A stretch of DNA of 64,000 nucleotides, from positions 181,845-245,844 of the forward strand of contig NZ_JACIJH010000004.1 of assembly GCF_014199295.1 (NCBI RefSeq). The letters run 5' to 3'. Of the stretch, positions 1-8,754 are shown piece by piece. Every line of letters starts with the position of its first letter. Positions within the stretch are counted from its first letter, which is position 1. Under the pieces are notes generated by a model. It saw nothing but the letters and a program-made list of their open reading frames with translations. It was not told the DNA's origin and ran no database searches. The translations under genes and the position numbers were made by a program. Source of the DNA: Sphingopyxis panaciterrulae. GTDB taxonomy: Bacteria; Pseudomonadota; Alphaproteobacteria; Sphingomonadales; Sphingomonadaceae.

Positions 1-346
1 TCCGGTCGCCGAGCCACACCGAGGCCGCGATGATGAACGGTGTCGTCACCGGGTTGGACAAAAAGGTCATCGCCGCGCCGATCGGGATATTGGCGCGAAA
101 CGGCAGCGCGAGCAGCGCGACTCCCAATATCTGCACGCCTGGGATCAGGAAGAAGATGCCGACGAACAGGCCCAGCGCGGTCCCGCGCGGCACCGACGTG
201 CGCGTGAAGCGCCACAAATGGCTGTGCGCGACGCGGTGCGCGAACGGCCGGATGAAACGGCTCGCGAGCAGTTCCTCGCGCGTCGGCGAGTTGCGGCGGA
301 TCCAGTTCATCAAGGCCGCCTTGTCGCGAGGCTTGTTCCCGCTCAC
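1..346 (-). CDS. DUF2062 family membrane protein (partial, 3' end outside window)
   Basis: This is the N-terminal 115 codons of a protein whose 3' part lies outside the window. It starts at a GTG that overlaps the smpB stop codon (GTGA), so the two are translationally coupled. The visible part has a basic N-terminus, then a hydrophobic segment with the motif [14 protein letters not shown] followed by [20 protein letters not shown], the small-residue, Asn-Pro pattern typical of DUF2062 (inner-membrane, function unknown). It would be the distal gene of a dapA-smpB-DUF2062 run. The family call rests on recognition of this motif only. Confidence 0.8.
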   Translation of the reverse strand, partial: MSGNKPRDKAALMNWIRRNSPTREELLASRFIRPFAHRVAHSHLWRFTRTSVPRGTALGLFVGIFFLIPGVQILGVALLALPFRANIPIGAAMTFLSNPVTTPFIIAASVWLGDR

Positions 347-828
347 CCGCGGTCTTTCAGCAGCCGCTGCTTGTCGCGCTTCCAGTCGCGTTCCTTGATC
401 GATTCGCGCTTGTCATGAGCTTTCTTGCCCTTGGCGAGCGCGAGTTCGACCTTCGCCCGGCCCCGGCCGTTGAAATAGATCGACAGCGGCACCAGCGTCA
501 TGCCCTGGCGCGCGACGGCGGCGTGCAGCTTGTTGATCTCGCGGCCGTTGAGCAGCAATTTGCGCGGCCGCCGCGGCTCGTGGTTGAAGCGGTTGCCGTG
601 ACTGAACTCGGGAATATTGCTGTTGATCAGCCACACCTCATTGCCCTTCACCTCGGCGTAGCTTTCGGCGATCGTTCCCTCGCCGAACCGAAGCGATTTG
701 ACCTCTGTACCCTGCAGTGCGATCCCCGCCTCGAATACCTGCTCGATCGCAAAGTCGAAGCGCGCGCGCCGGTTCTCGGCGACGACCTTCTTCTTGTCGA
801 ATTCTGCGGCGGACTGCGGGCGGGCCAT
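343..828 (-). CDS. smpB: SsrA-binding protein SmpB
   Basis: SmpB binds tmRNA and delivers it to stalled ribosomes for trans-translation. The 161-residue length is normal. The family signatures are visible: [16 protein letters not shown] near residues 31-46, AYAEVK-like [14 protein letters not shown], the [11 protein letters not shown] segment, and the basic C-terminal tail ([20 protein letters not shown]) that inserts into the ribosome. It lies downstream of dapA on the same strand with a palindromic repeat in the gap, and its stop overlaps the next gene's GTG start. No tmRNA gene (ssrA) was seen in this window. Confidence 0.97.
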   Translation of the reverse strand: MARPQSAAEFDKKKVVAENRRARFDFAIEQVFEAGIALQGTEVKSLRFGEGTIAESYAEVKGNEVWLINSNIPEFSHGNRFNHEPRRPRKLLLNGREINKLHAAVARQGMTLVPLSIYFNGRGRAKVELALAKGKKAHDKRESIKERDWKRDKQRLLKDRG

Positions 829-868
829 GGCGAAACCTAGGAATATCTTTGCGTCATCGAAACCGAAT

Positions 869-945
869 CGTCATTGCGAGCGAAGCGAAGCAATCCAGGG
901 CGGTTACCGCCAGCCCTGGATTGCTTCGCTTCGCTCGCAATGACG
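869..945. repeat. Palindromic intergenic repeat, family A, copy 1
   Basis: The gap between dapA and smpB is filled by a near-perfect inverted repeat: arms of about 32 nt reading CGTCATTGCGAGCGAAGCG then AAGCAATCCAGGG, with a 13-nt loop. A related copy is at 31174-31258. Interspersed palindromes of this type are common in alphaproteobacterial intergenic DNA. As transcribed RNA it would form a long hairpin between dapA and smpB. Confidence 0.85.
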
Positions 946-963
946 AGTCTCATGACCATGGCT

Positions 964-1839
964 CTATAGCACTCCTGCCGCGTCCAGCGCCGCATCGACG
1001 GCGACGCGCGACGCGTCGGACGCCGGGATGATCGGCAGGCGCACCTCGGGATGGAACCAGTCGTGGATGCGCGACAGCGCATATTTGAGCGGTGCCGGCG
1101 AGGCGTCGGAGAACATCGCCTTGTGCAGCGGGAACAGCCGGTCGTGCAGCGCGCGGGCGCGCGGCCAGTCATTCGCGGCGCAGGCGGCGGCGAAATCGGC
1201 GCACAGTCGCGGCGCGACATTGGCGGTGACGGAGATGCAGCCCGCGCCGCCCATCACCGCATGCGGCAGCCACAGATCGTCATTGCCGCTGAGCTGGCAG
1301 AAATCGGGGCCCGCCCCCGCGCGATGGATCGTCACCCGCGCCAGATCGCCGCTCGCATCCTTGACCGCGACGACAGAGGGAATCTCGGCCAGCTTGCACA
1401 TCGTCTCGGCGCCGATGTCGGTCACGGTGCGCGCGGGCACGTTATAGACGACCATCGGCAGGTCGCTCGCCTCGGCCAGCGCCCGGAAATGCGCGAGCAG
1501 CCCCTCCTGCGTCGGCCGGTTGTAATAGGGGGCGACGATCAGCGCGGCGTCGGCGCCCGCCGCCTGAGCGTGGCGCATATGGCGGATCGCGGTCGCGGTA
1601 TCGTTCGACCCGCATCCGGCGATCACCGGCACGCGGCCGGCAGCGGCCTCGATGCAACAGTCGATGACGCGATAATGTTCCTCGAAGCCCAGCGTCGGGC
1701 TTTCGCCGGTCGTCCCGCACGGCACCAGCGCGCTCGTTCCCTCGCCGATCTGCCATTCGACCAGCCGCGCGAAGGCAGGCGCGTCGAACGCACCGTCGCG
1801 AAAGGGGGTCACCAAGGCGGGAATCGACCCGGAAAACAT
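964..1839 (-). CDS. dapA: 4-hydroxy-tetrahydrodipicolinate synthase
   Basis: DapA condenses pyruvate with aspartate-4-semialdehyde in the first committed step of lysine and diaminopimelate synthesis. At 291 residues it is full length for the TIM-barrel family. Visible signatures are GSIPALVTPF at the N-terminus, the GTTGESPTL substrate loop, the tyrosine in VVYNVPART, and the Schiff-base lysine in VAVKDASGD. The ATG is preceded by AAAGGAGCGG, a good ribosome-binding site. It is divergent from the lytic transglycosylase gene, so two cell-wall genes share the 100-nt intergenic region. Confidence 0.97.
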   Translation of the reverse strand: MFSGSIPALVTPFRDGAFDAPAFARLVEWQIGEGTSALVPCGTTGESPTLGFEEHYRVIDCCIEAAAGRVPVIAGCGSNDTATAIRHMRHAQAAGADAALIVAPYYNRPTQEGLLAHFRALAEASDLPMVVYNVPARTVTDIGAETMCKLAEIPSVVAVKDASGDLARVTIHRAGAGPDFCQLSGNDDLWLPHAVMGGAGCISVTANVAPRLCADFAAACAANDWPRARALHDRLFPLHKAMFSDASPAPLKYALSRIHDWFHPEVRLPIIPASDASRVAVDAALDAAGVL

Positions 1840-1940
1840 GCTCCGCTCCTTTACAAGAATCGCCCCGCGACCGATAGGAAGGGACGGCGCGCCGCCTAAT
1901 GGACGCCTATTCAGCGCCCCGCAAGGAGTTTGCCACTAAC

Positions 1941-3974
1941 ATGCCCGGCATGATTAAGCTGTCCTCGATTTCCCCCCTCGCTCTCGCCGCCGCGCTGTTG
2001 ATCCCCGGCATCGCCCATGCCAGCGAACTCACCCCCGAACAAATGGCCTGGTATCGCGCCCAGATGGGCCTCGCCTCGATGTCGGCCGCGCCGCCCTCGG
2101 CGACCAATTCGGTCGGCGACGCGCTGATCGAATGGCGCCGGCTGACGCAGGACCAGACCGCCTCCTTCGACCGGCTATCGCGCTTCCTGATGGCGAACAA
2201 GGGCTGGCCCGACGCCGAAAAGATGCGCGCGCGCGCCGAAAAGGCGATTGCGATCGACAGCTTCGACCCAGCGCGCACCCTCGCCTATTTCGCCGCTTAT
2301 CCGCCGAAGACGCCGAGCGGCGAGTTGCGCATGGCGCTCGCGCTCAAGGCCTCCGGCCGCCGCGACGAGGCGAATGCCGCGGTGCGCCGTGCGTGGATTT
2401 CGGGGCCGCTCAGCGACGACGAGGTCAGCCGCGTGCTTACCCTCTTCCCCGGCGCGATCACCCCCGCCGATCATGACGCGCGCATGGACCGGCTGCTTTG
2501 GTCGAACAACAGCGGCGCCGCGGCGCGCCAGCTCGCCTTCACCTCGCCGGCGAAGCGCGCCGTCTTCGCCGCGCGCCTCGCGATGCGCAGCGGCGCCGTC
2601 GACGCGGCGCTTCAGGCAGCGGCGGTCGAGGCGGCCGATCCCTCGCTCCTCCGTACCGATCCCGGCTATATCACCGCCAAGGCGACCTGGCTGCGCCGTT
2701 CGGGCCGCGACGGAGAGGCGCGAACGCTGCTCGCCGGCCCGCGCGCGCTGACAGAAGCGCCGCTCGATGCCGAGGAATGGCTCGAAACGCTGCTCACCAA
2801 CGCCCGGCTTGCCGATCAGGGCGGCGACAAGCGCACCGCCTATAATATCGCGAAGCAGCTCGACGATGCGCTGCCGCCCGGCACCGTCGTGCGCGAAACC
2901 CCGCTCGGCGTGCGCGACGATTACACCTCGCTCGCCTGGCTCGCCGGTCAGATCGCGTTCCAGGATCTGCATCGCCCGGCCGAGGCCGCCCGTCTGTATC
3001 GTGCCTATGGCGACGCCGCGCGTTCGGCACAGACGCGGACCAAGGGTTATTATTGGGCCGGCCGCGCCGCGCTCGCGGCGGGCGACAAGACGGCCGCCAA
3101 CAGCTATTTCGCGGACGCTGCGCAGCATTACGACCAGTTCTACGGCCAACTCTCGCTCGAACGTCTCGGCCAGCCGCAGCCCCGGCCGACGGCGACCCCG
3201 ACCCTTCAGGTCACCCCGACCGAAAAGGCCGAATTCGAGGATGACCGCCTCGTCCGTGCCGCGCGCGCGCTCGGAGAGATCGGCGCGTGGCGCGAACAGT
3301 CGCTCTTCCTGCGCGCCCTCGCGCAAGAGGCGATGACGCCCGCCGACCATGTTCTCGCCGGCCAGCTCGCGGCGCAGATCGGCCGCCCCGACCTCGGCGT
3401 GATGATCGGTCGCAGCGCGCAGGCGAACAGCCTCGACGCGGTCGAGGTCTCGGGCTTTCCGACCGTGCGCGTTCCCGCGGGCCATGAATCCAACTGGACC
3501 TTCATCCACGCGATCGCGCGGCAGGAAAGCCAGTTCGACCGGCAGGCGGTCAGCCACGCCGGCGCGCGCGGCATGATGCAGTTGATGCCCGGCACCGCGC
3601 GCGAGGTCGCGGGCAAGCTCGGCCTCGGCTACAATGCCGCCTCGCTGACCAGCGACACCAATTACAACCTGACCCTGGGGTCGACCTATTTCCGGCAGAT
3701 GCTCAGCTATTATGGCGGCAGCTACCCGCTCGCCATCGCTGCCTACAACGCCGGACCGGGCAATGTGAACAAATGGCTGCGCGCCAATGGCGACCCGCGC
3801 ACGGGGTCGGTTCCCATCCTCGACTGGATCGAGGCGATCCCGATCTTCGAGACAAAGAACTACGTCCAGCGCGTGCTCGAAAACGCCGTCGTCTACGACA
3901 CGCTGCGCGAGGACGGCCGCTCGCTGCCCAAGGCGCCGCTCAGCTTCTACCTCGGCAAGTCCCATCCGGGCTGA
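1941..3974 (+). CDS. Soluble lytic murein transglycosylase
   Basis: This is a periplasmic enzyme that cleaves peptidoglycan glycan strands, leaving 1,6-anhydroMurNAc ends. The 677-residue product has a signal peptide ending near AHASEL, a long alpha-helical (superhelical, TPR-like) middle region and a C-terminal SLT/GEWL domain. The catalytic glutamate is in AIARQESQFDR, followed by SHAGARGMMQLMPGTA and AYNAGPGNV. I chose the ATG at 1941 because AGGAG lies 12 nt upstream and the signal peptide then follows. An in-frame ATG at 1899 would add 14 residues. GreB follows 6 nt downstream. Confidence 0.93.
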   Translation: MPGMIKLSSISPLALAAALLIPGIAHASELTPEQMAWYRAQMGLASMSAAPPSATNSVGDALIEWRRLTQDQTASFDRLSRFLMANKGWPDAEKMRARAEKAIAIDSFDPARTLAYFAAYPPKTPSGELRMALALKASGRRDEANAAVRRAWISGPLSDDEVSRVLTLFPGAITPADHDARMDRLLWSNNSGAAARQLAFTSPAKRAVFAARLAMRSGAVDAALQAAAVEAADPSLLRTDPGYITAKATWLRRSGRDGEARTLLAGPRALTEAPLDAEEWLETLLTNARLADQGGDKRTAYNIAKQLDDALPPGTVVRETPLGVRDDYTSLAWLAGQIAFQDLHRPAEAARLYRAYGDAARSAQTRTKGYYWAGRAALAAGDKTAANSYFADAAQHYDQFYGQLSLERLGQPQPRPTATPTLQVTPTEKAEFEDDRLVRAARALGEIGAWREQSLFLRALAQEAMTPADHVLAGQLAAQIGRPDLGVMIGRSAQANSLDAVEVSGFPTVRVPAGHESNWTFIHAIARQESQFDRQAVSHAGARGMMQLMPGTAREVAGKLGLGYNAASLTSDTNYNLTLGSTYFRQMLSYYGGSYPLAIAAYNAGPGNVNKWLRANGDPRTGSVPILDWIEAIPIFETKNYVQRVLENAVVYDTLREDGRSLPKAPLSFYLGKSHPG

Positions 3975-3980
3975 CCGGCG

Positions 3981-4466
3981 ATGGCGGGGGAAAGGTCGAA
4001 CATCATCAGCCCGGCGGGCTTCGCCGCGCTGCGCGCCGAATATGACGCGCTGCTGGGCGAGGAACGCCCGAAGCTGGTCGAGATCATCAGTTGGGCCGCG
4101 GGCAACGGCGACCGCAGCGAGAATGGCGACTATATCTATGGCCGCAAGCGGCTGCGCGAGATCGACCGCCGCCTCGCCTTCCTCGCCCGGCGCATGAAGG
4201 CCGCGCGCGTCGTCGACCCCGCGGCGCAGCTCGACAAGGACCGCATCCGGTTCGGCGCCACCGTCGAGCTTGCCGACGAGGACGACGCCCGGCGCACCGT
4301 CACGCTGGTCGGCGACGACGAGGCCGATGCCGGCGCCGGTCGCATCGGCTGGAACAGCCCGCTCGCCCGCGCGCTCCGCGGCGCAGCGGTCGGCGATCTG
4401 CGCACCGTCGTGCTGCCCGCAGGTCCAAAGGAATGGGAAATCGTCGCGATTGCCTATCCGGCTTGA
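3981..4466 (+). CDS. greB: Transcription elongation factor GreB
   Basis: GreB rescues backtracked RNA polymerase by stimulating transcript cleavage in the secondary channel. The 161 residues fit the family: an N-terminal coiled coil (ISPAGFAALRAEYDALLGEERPK is its start), the acidic tip region GNGDRSENGDYIYGRKRL that carries the catalytic acidic residues, and a C-terminal FKBP-like domain with FGATVELAD and GRIGWNSPLARALRGA. GDYIYGRKRLREIDRR distinguishes GreB from GreA. It starts 6 nt after the lytic transglycosylase gene and is probably co-transcribed with it. Confidence 0.93.
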   Translation: MAGERSNIISPAGFAALRAEYDALLGEERPKLVEIISWAAGNGDRSENGDYIYGRKRLREIDRRLAFLARRMKAARVVDPAAQLDKDRIRFGATVELADEDDARRTVTLVGDDEADAGAGRIGWNSPLARALRGAAVGDLRTVVLPAGPKEWEIVAIAYPA

Positions 4467-4468
4467 GC

Positions 4469-4624
4469 CTAGGTCCGCAACAGCGCCGGGATGATCCAGA
4501 TCGCGGACAGCACGACAATCACCGCGGTCAGCGATATGCCCAGGACATAGCGCACTCCCTGTCCCTTGATGGCGCTGGTGGCTTCCTCATCGGTGACTTC
4601 GATATGGTCGTCGACGACTTTCAT
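4469..4624 (-). CDS. Small single-pass membrane protein, unknown function
   Basis: A 51-residue ORF begins at an ATG at 4624 and ends at a TAG at 4469-4471, facing greB tail to tail. The protein has an acidic, soluble N-terminus (VDDHIEVTDEEAT), then KGQGVRYVLGIS leading into one strongly hydrophobic helix (residues about 27-48) and a short basic C-terminus. The design (acidic head, single transmembrane helix, no catalytic motif) is that of small accessory membrane proteins. I do not recognise a named family. It fills the gap between greB and rnpB well and its codon use matches the neighbours. Confidence 0.6.
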   Translation of the reverse strand: MKVVDDHIEVTDEEATSAIKGQGVRYVLGISLTAVIVVLSAIWIIPALLRT

Positions 4625-4707
4625 CACGCGTCTCCCTCTCGTCTGCCTTGATCGAAACGCGCCGCGCGCACGGCCGTTCCCCGCGATGTCGATGGGAGAG
4701 AAGCGCC

Positions 4708-5090
4708 AGAGGGTCTGTAAGCCGGGTTCTGTCCACCCCTTTTCAGGGGATGGGCGATCATTCCTCTAGGCGGCCGGTTGCCCGGACGCTCAAGCAGTCA
4801 ACCCGGACGGCGGGGCCGGAACCAGCCCTGGGATCGAACCCGTGCCATCCCTATTCGACCTTGCTCCCGGTGGGGTTTGCCATGCCGCGTCCGTTGCCGT
4901 CCGCGCGGTGCGCTCTTACCGCACCCTTTCACCTTTCGCCGGGCCGAAGCCGTTGGCGGTCTGCTCTCTGTGGCACTTTCCCTGACTCCGGTTGCCCGAA
5001 GCCGCCGGACGTTATCCGGCACCGTGGTTTCCGTGGAGCCCGGACTTTCCTCCCCCTCGCTTGCGCGAAGCGGCGATCGCCCGACCCTCT
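4708..5090 (-). ncRNA. rnpB: RNase P RNA, bacterial class A
   Basis: This is the catalytic RNA of RNase P, which matures tRNA 5' ends. Read on the minus strand it has the conserved 5' portion GAGGAAAGTCCGGGCTCCA, the ACAGAGAGCAGACCGCC region, GGTGAAAGGGTGCGGTAAG, and the 3' portion GACAGAACCCGGCTTACAG that pairs back to form P4. The first and last bases, AGAGGGTC and GACCCTCT, close helix P1. The ends are set by that pairing and may be off by a few bases. The total length of about 383 nt is normal for the class. Confidence 0.95.
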
Positions 5091-5100
5091 GGCGAAGCAT

Positions 5101-5106
5101 AATATA
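5101..5106 (-). promoter_or_regulatory. Probable -10 box of the rnpB promoter
   Basis: On the minus strand TATATT lies 10 nt before the P1 strand of RNase P RNA, the expected distance for a -10 element. No strong -35 is visible (the best hexamer at the right distance is TCGCAA). Inferred from position and sequence only. Confidence 0.5.
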
Positions 5107-5137
5107 GCGATGTTCGACGCGATTTGCGAGCGCCGTC

Positions 5138-5827
5138 TCAGTCCCCCTCCGGCTGCGGCAGCAGCAGCGCCAGCAGGATCGCCCGGCATTCGCCGTCGAT
5201 CGTCCCGTCGATCAGTTCGGTCCGAAAGCGCCGCTGGAACGCCACCGTCGCCGCGAAGCCGTCGGTCACGTCGTAACCGAAGCGCTCGAGCGCGAGCAGG
5301 AAGCCCGCGTCGGTCCACAGCGGATCGGTCAGCTTGCGGGTCGGCCGCGGCAGCGCGAGGCGGCGGCGCGCCAGTTCCTCCCACGGGAACAACTCGCCCG
5401 GGTCCTGCTTGCGCCGCGGCGCGATGTCCGAATGGCCGACGACATTGCCGCGCGTGATCGCGTGCCGGTCCTTGACCAGATGGACCAGCCGCACCACCGA
5501 CGCGACCTGCTCGGCGGGAAAGGGGACATAGCCCCATTCGTGCCCCGGATTGACGATCTCGATGCCGACGCTCGCCGAATTGACGTCGCTGATCCCGCGC
5601 CAGTGCGACGCGCCCGCGTGCCATGCGCGCTTCTCTTCGGGCACCATATGGGTGATCTGCCCATCCTCGCTGACGACATAATGCGCCGATACCTTGGCGG
5701 CCGGATCGGCGAGCCGGTCGATCGCCTCGGCGCCCGTCTTCATGCCGGTATAGTGCAGCACGATCATGGAGATAGGCAGGGACCGCTCGTCGAAATTGGG
5801 GGACCAGCGTTCGATGAAATCGCTCAT
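5138..5827 (-). CDS. N-acetylmuramoyl-L-alanine amidase, AmpD type
   Basis: This zinc amidase splits the MurNAc-L-Ala bond; AmpD enzymes act on 1,6-anhydro-muropeptides during wall recycling. The 229-residue protein has an amidase_2 domain: the zinc histidine in IVLHYTG (His25), HYVVSEDG, a second histidine in VVGHSDIAPRRK (His132), and DPGELFPW with the aspartate ligand. A C-terminal PGRP-associated peptidoglycan-binding-like segment follows (FGYDVTDGF...AFQRRFR). There is no signal peptide with the ATG at 5827, so it is probably cytoplasmic. It follows cheR by 67 nt. Confidence 0.88.
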   Translation of the reverse strand: MSDFIERWSPNFDERSLPISMIVLHYTGMKTGAEAIDRLADPAAKVSAHYVVSEDGQITHMVPEEKRAWHAGASHWRGISDVNSASVGIEIVNPGHEWGYVPFPAEQVASVVRLVHLVKDRHAITRGNVVGHSDIAPRRKQDPGELFPWEELARRRLALPRPTRKLTDPLWTDAGFLLALERFGYDVTDGFAATVAFQRRFRTELIDGTIDGECRAILLALLLPQPEGD

Positions 5828-5894
5828 GCCTGTCGTTGCCCGTCTCTGCCCCGCCTCGCCTTCCGCTTGCGCCAGCGCCGGCCAAATTGCAAGG

Positions 5895-6752
5895 TCAGGC
5901 CGCGACGCGGCGAACCTGCTGATCGGCGGGCTCGTAAAGGCCGCGCAACCGCGGGCTCGCGACGAACTGGTCGGTCTGGCCCAGCACCGTCTCCCCCGCG
6001 CCGAGCACGAGGAAGCTCTGCGGTGCTGCCATCGCGCGCAGGCGGGCAAAGGCCTTCTCGCGCATCGGCTTGGCGAAATAGAGCAGCAGGTTGCGGCAGA
6101 AGATCAGGTCCGCCGGCGCGGTCAGCGGCGGCCGGTCGACCAGCATGTTCTGCACCGTGAAGTCGATCCGGCGCCGCAGGTCGGCCTTGGCCAGCCAGCC
6201 CGCCTCGGTCTGGTCGAACCAGCGCACCATCCGCTGCACCGGCAGCCCGCGCTGAATCTCGAACTGGGTATAGAGCCCGACCCGTGCCCGCGAAATCGCC
6301 TGATAGCTGACGTCGGTGCCGACGATCTGCGCCGTCCAGCCGGCCCATTTCTCGCCCTGCTCGGCCAGCAGCATCGCCATCGAATAGGCTTCCTGCCCGG
6401 TCGACACGCCGCAATGCCAGATGGTCAGCCGCCGCGTTGCCGCATTCGCCGCGCGGACATGGTCGAGCGCCTTCACCGCGATATCGTCGAAGACGCTGTG
6501 CTCGCGATAGAAGAAGGTTTCGTTGTTGAGCATCGCGTCGACCGTATCGTCGAGCAACTGCCGGCTCGTCGAGGTGACGAGCGCCGCGACCAGCGCGTCG
6601 AGATCCTCGATGCCGTGCCGCTGCATCACCGGCTTCAGCGACATTTCGATGCGCCAGATGCGGTTGGGCGACAGCGTCTGCCCGGTGCGCGATTCGAGCA
6701 CGCCCATCAGCACGCGATAGGCCGATTCGCTCGCATTGCCGCCACCCATCAT
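5895..6752 (-). CDS. cheR: Chemotaxis protein methyltransferase CheR
   Basis: CheR methylates glutamates of chemoreceptors using S-adenosylmethionine and drives adaptation. The 285 residues contain an N-terminal helical CheR_N domain, the hallmark NNETFFYREHSVF (about residues 76-88), the SAM-binding segment IWHCGVSTGQEAYSMAM, the GTDVSYQAISRARVG segment, and IFCRNLLLYF. No C-terminal receptor-tethering pentapeptide-binding beta-subdomain deviation is obvious. It is the last gene of the che operon, and its start overlaps the cheB stop (ATGA). Confidence 0.93.
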   Translation of the reverse strand: MMGGGNASESAYRVLMGVLESRTGQTLSPNRIWRIEMSLKPVMQRHGIEDLDALVAALVTSTSRQLLDDTVDAMLNNETFFYREHSVFDDIAVKALDHVRAANAATRRLTIWHCGVSTGQEAYSMAMLLAEQGEKWAGWTAQIVGTDVSYQAISRARVGLYTQFEIQRGLPVQRMVRWFDQTEAGWLAKADLRRRIDFTVQNMLVDRPPLTAPADLIFCRNLLLYFAKPMREKAFARLRAMAAPQSFLVLGAGETVLGQTDQFVASPRLRGLYEPADQQVRRVAA

Positions 6753-7873
6753 GGCTTGCGCCTTGGCAGGAAGCCGCCGAGCATCAGCGCGATCGCGTCG
6801 GGGTTCAGCGTCGCGGCGGCAATACCCGCCTTGCTCACTGCGCCCGGCATCCCCCAGATCACGCAGCTTTCGGGCGCCTGCGCAAAGATGGTGCCGCCCG
6901 CGGCCTTCAGCCGCGCCGCACCGTTCGCGCCATCGCGGCCCATGCCGCTCAGGATCACCGCGACGCCGCCCTTGCCATAAACCTCGGCGACCGAATCGAG
7001 CATGGGGTCGGCCGACGGACAGCAGCCGTTCTCGACGGGCCGCCGGTCGAGCGCGATCTCACGGCGGCGGCCGTTCGCGACCACCATCAGATGCGCATCG
7101 CCCGGCGCCAGATAGATGTGGCGCGGCTCGACCGCCATTCCCGCCTCGGCGACCCGCACCCGGCGCTGCGTCGTCAACCCGATCTGGCGCGCATAGAATT
7201 CCATGAAGGCGTCGGGAAGATGCTGGGTCAGCAGGATCGGCGCCGCGATGCGCGGGTCGAGATGGGCCAGGAAATTGGCAAAGGCCGGAATGCCGCCGGT
7301 CGACGCCGCGACCGCAATGCACTCGAGCGGCTGATCGGTGTCGATCTGCGGCACGGGCTTCGGTTCGGCCTGCGGCAGCGCGCAAAGCACCGGCAGCGCC
7401 GCCGACTGCTGTCCCAGCGTTAGGATACGCTCGGTCAATATCTCGGCGAAGCGACCCGAAAAGCTGCCGCGCCCCGGCTTGGCGAGCGTATCGCTCGCGC
7501 CGAGCGACAGTGCCTCGATCGCCGCCGGTCCGCCCTCGACGCAGTTCGACGACAGGATCAGCACGCGGGCATTATGCGCGCGTTCGATGATGTGCGGCAG
7601 CGCATCGATGCCGTTCATCCCCGGCATCTCGATATCGAGAACCACGACGTCGACCGGTTCGCAGGCCAGATAGGCAAGCGCCTCGCGCGCCGACGCGACC
7701 GAGGCGCAGATCTTGAGTTCGGGCCGTTGCTCGACGATGCGCTCCAGGATGCTGCGGACGACGAGGCTGTCGTCGACCAGCATGACGCGGACGGTGCGGA
7801 CGGAGGCAATTTCGGTGGCCGATGCGGGATCGGCGATGATGGGGGATTGCTGACTCACCGCGACCTCAGGCAA
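6749..7873 (-). CDS. cheB: Chemotaxis response regulator protein-glutamate methylesterase CheB
   Basis: CheB removes methyl groups from receptors (and deamidates Gln) when phosphorylated by CheA. The 374 residues carry an N-terminal receiver domain with the acidic pair in MLVDDS, phosphoacceptor Asp80 in VVVLDIEMPGMNG, and the lysine in LAKPGRG. A short linker leads to the methylesterase domain with the serine in AVAASTGGIPAF, the histidine in TQHLPDAF and the aspartate in GMGRDGANG. It overlaps the end of cheY by 8 nt and the start of cheR by 4 nt, so stoichiometry is probably fixed by coupling. Confidence 0.95.
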   Translation of the reverse strand: MPEVAVSQQSPIIADPASATEIASVRTVRVMLVDDSLVVRSILERIVEQRPELKICASVASAREALAYLACEPVDVVVLDIEMPGMNGIDALPHIIERAHNARVLILSSNCVEGGPAAIEALSLGASDTLAKPGRGSFSGRFAEILTERILTLGQQSAALPVLCALPQAEPKPVPQIDTDQPLECIAVAASTGGIPAFANFLAHLDPRIAAPILLTQHLPDAFMEFYARQIGLTTQRRVRVAEAGMAVEPRHIYLAPGDAHLMVVANGRRREIALDRRPVENGCCPSADPMLDSVAEVYGKGGVAVILSGMGRDGANGAARLKAAGGTIFAQAPESCVIWGMPGAVSKAGIAAATLNPDAIALMLGGFLPRRKP

Positions 7874-8240
7874 CGCCGACGAGCTGCAATTTTCCTTCCA
7901 GCGTTTCGCGGTCGAACGGCTTCATCACATATTCGTCGGCGCCGGCCTCGATCGCGGCGCGGATATGGTCGATGCTGTTCTCGGTGGTGCAGAAGACGAC
8001 CCGCGGCCGCTCCGCAATTCCGAAATCCAGGTCATTGAAAGCGCCCAGGAATTCCATGCCGCTCATCACCGGCATGTTCCAGTCGAGCAGGATCACGTCG
8101 GGCCGGTTGGCACGGCAGAAGGTCAGTGCCTCCTGCCCATCGGCGGCCTCCTCGACCGCAAAGGCCATGCTCTCCAATATATGGCGCGCGACCTTGCGGA
8201 TGACCTTGCTGTCATCGACGACCAGACAGGATTTCGACAT
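7866..8240 (-). CDS. cheY: Chemotaxis response regulator CheY
   Basis: This is a single-domain receiver that carries the signal from CheA to the flagellar motor or another target. All receiver landmarks are present in 124 residues: VVDDSKVIRK (acidic pair), phosphoacceptor Asp53 in ILLDWNMPVMSG, the Thr in FCTTEN, and Lys107 in YVMKPFD. It sits between cheW and cheB. Its ATG is preceded by a clear GGAGG-like ribosome-binding site (GGGGGGTCGGAGGAACAAT on the minus strand). With no motility genes in the window, output to the motor is assumed from the family. Confidence 0.92.
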   Translation of the reverse strand: MSKSCLVVDDSKVIRKVARHILESMAFAVEEAADGQEALTFCRANRPDVILLDWNMPVMSGMEFLGAFNDLDFGIAERPRVVFCTTENSIDHIRAAIEAGADEYVMKPFDRETLEGKLQLVGVA

Positions 8241-8316
8241 ATTGTTCCTCCGACCCCCCGGGGTTTGCGTCTAGCTACGGCAAAGGGGTGTGCAGCCCGT
8301 TAATAAGCGACAAGAT

Positions 8317-8754
8317 TCATGCGGCGCTCGCGACCGGCAGGGTCACGAACTGCGCGGGATCGACGACCAGCAGCGACGCGCCCCGATGCTCGATCATCGC
8401 GTCGGCGACGCGCGCCCAGCCCGGCGACAGCCGGCCGGCGATCCGCGTTTCGGGCGTCTCGATGAAGCAGACGTCCTCGATCTCGTCGGCAATCAGCGCA
8501 TAGCCGTGATCGGCGACGTCGACGACAATCACCCGCTGTCCCTGCGCGACCGCCACCGGCGGCAGGCCGACGACGACATGCGGGTCGATCAGCGTAAAGA
8601 CCCGGCTCCTGAGCGCGAACAGCCCCGCGACGTGCGGCGGCGCGGCGGGCACCTCGACCGGCTGGCCGACCGTAACCACCGAATGAATGGTGCGACTGCG
8701 TAGCGCGACGCGCGTGTCGGCGATGCGCGCGACCAGATATAATTTCTCCATCAT
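8317..8754 (-). CDS. cheW: Chemotaxis coupling protein CheW
   Basis: CheW links the histidine kinase CheA to chemoreceptors. The 145-residue protein is one SH3-like CheW domain: YLVARIADTRVALRS at the start, VAGLFALRSRVFTLID with the conserved Leu/Arg pattern, and RVIVVDVADHGYALIADEI. Its ATG overlaps the cheA stop (ATGATG), so it is translationally coupled to the kinase. The N-terminal receptor-contact region is short but intact. Confidence 0.88.
   Translation of the reverse strand: MMEKLYLVARIADTRVALRSRTIHSVVTVGQPVEVPAAPPHVAGLFALRSRVFTLIDPHVVVGLPPVAVAQGQRVIVVDVADHGYALIADEIEDVCFIETPETRIAGRLSPGWARVADAMIEHRGASLLVVDPAQFVTLPVASAA

Noticed and set aside
869..945. Family A palindrome as an rho-independent terminator for dapA
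   Set aside because: There is no T-run after the stem, and the same palindrome occurs elsewhere as a repeat.
2175..3965. A 596-codon minus-strand ORF across the lytic transglycosylase gene
   Set aside because: It is the antisense of a well-supported gene; its Arg/Ala/Gly-rich sequence has no domain and reflects high GC in the third codon position.
5828..6049. A longer start for the AmpD-like gene
   Set aside because: The extension overlaps the end of cheR and lacks conserved sequence; the family N-terminus is at 5827.
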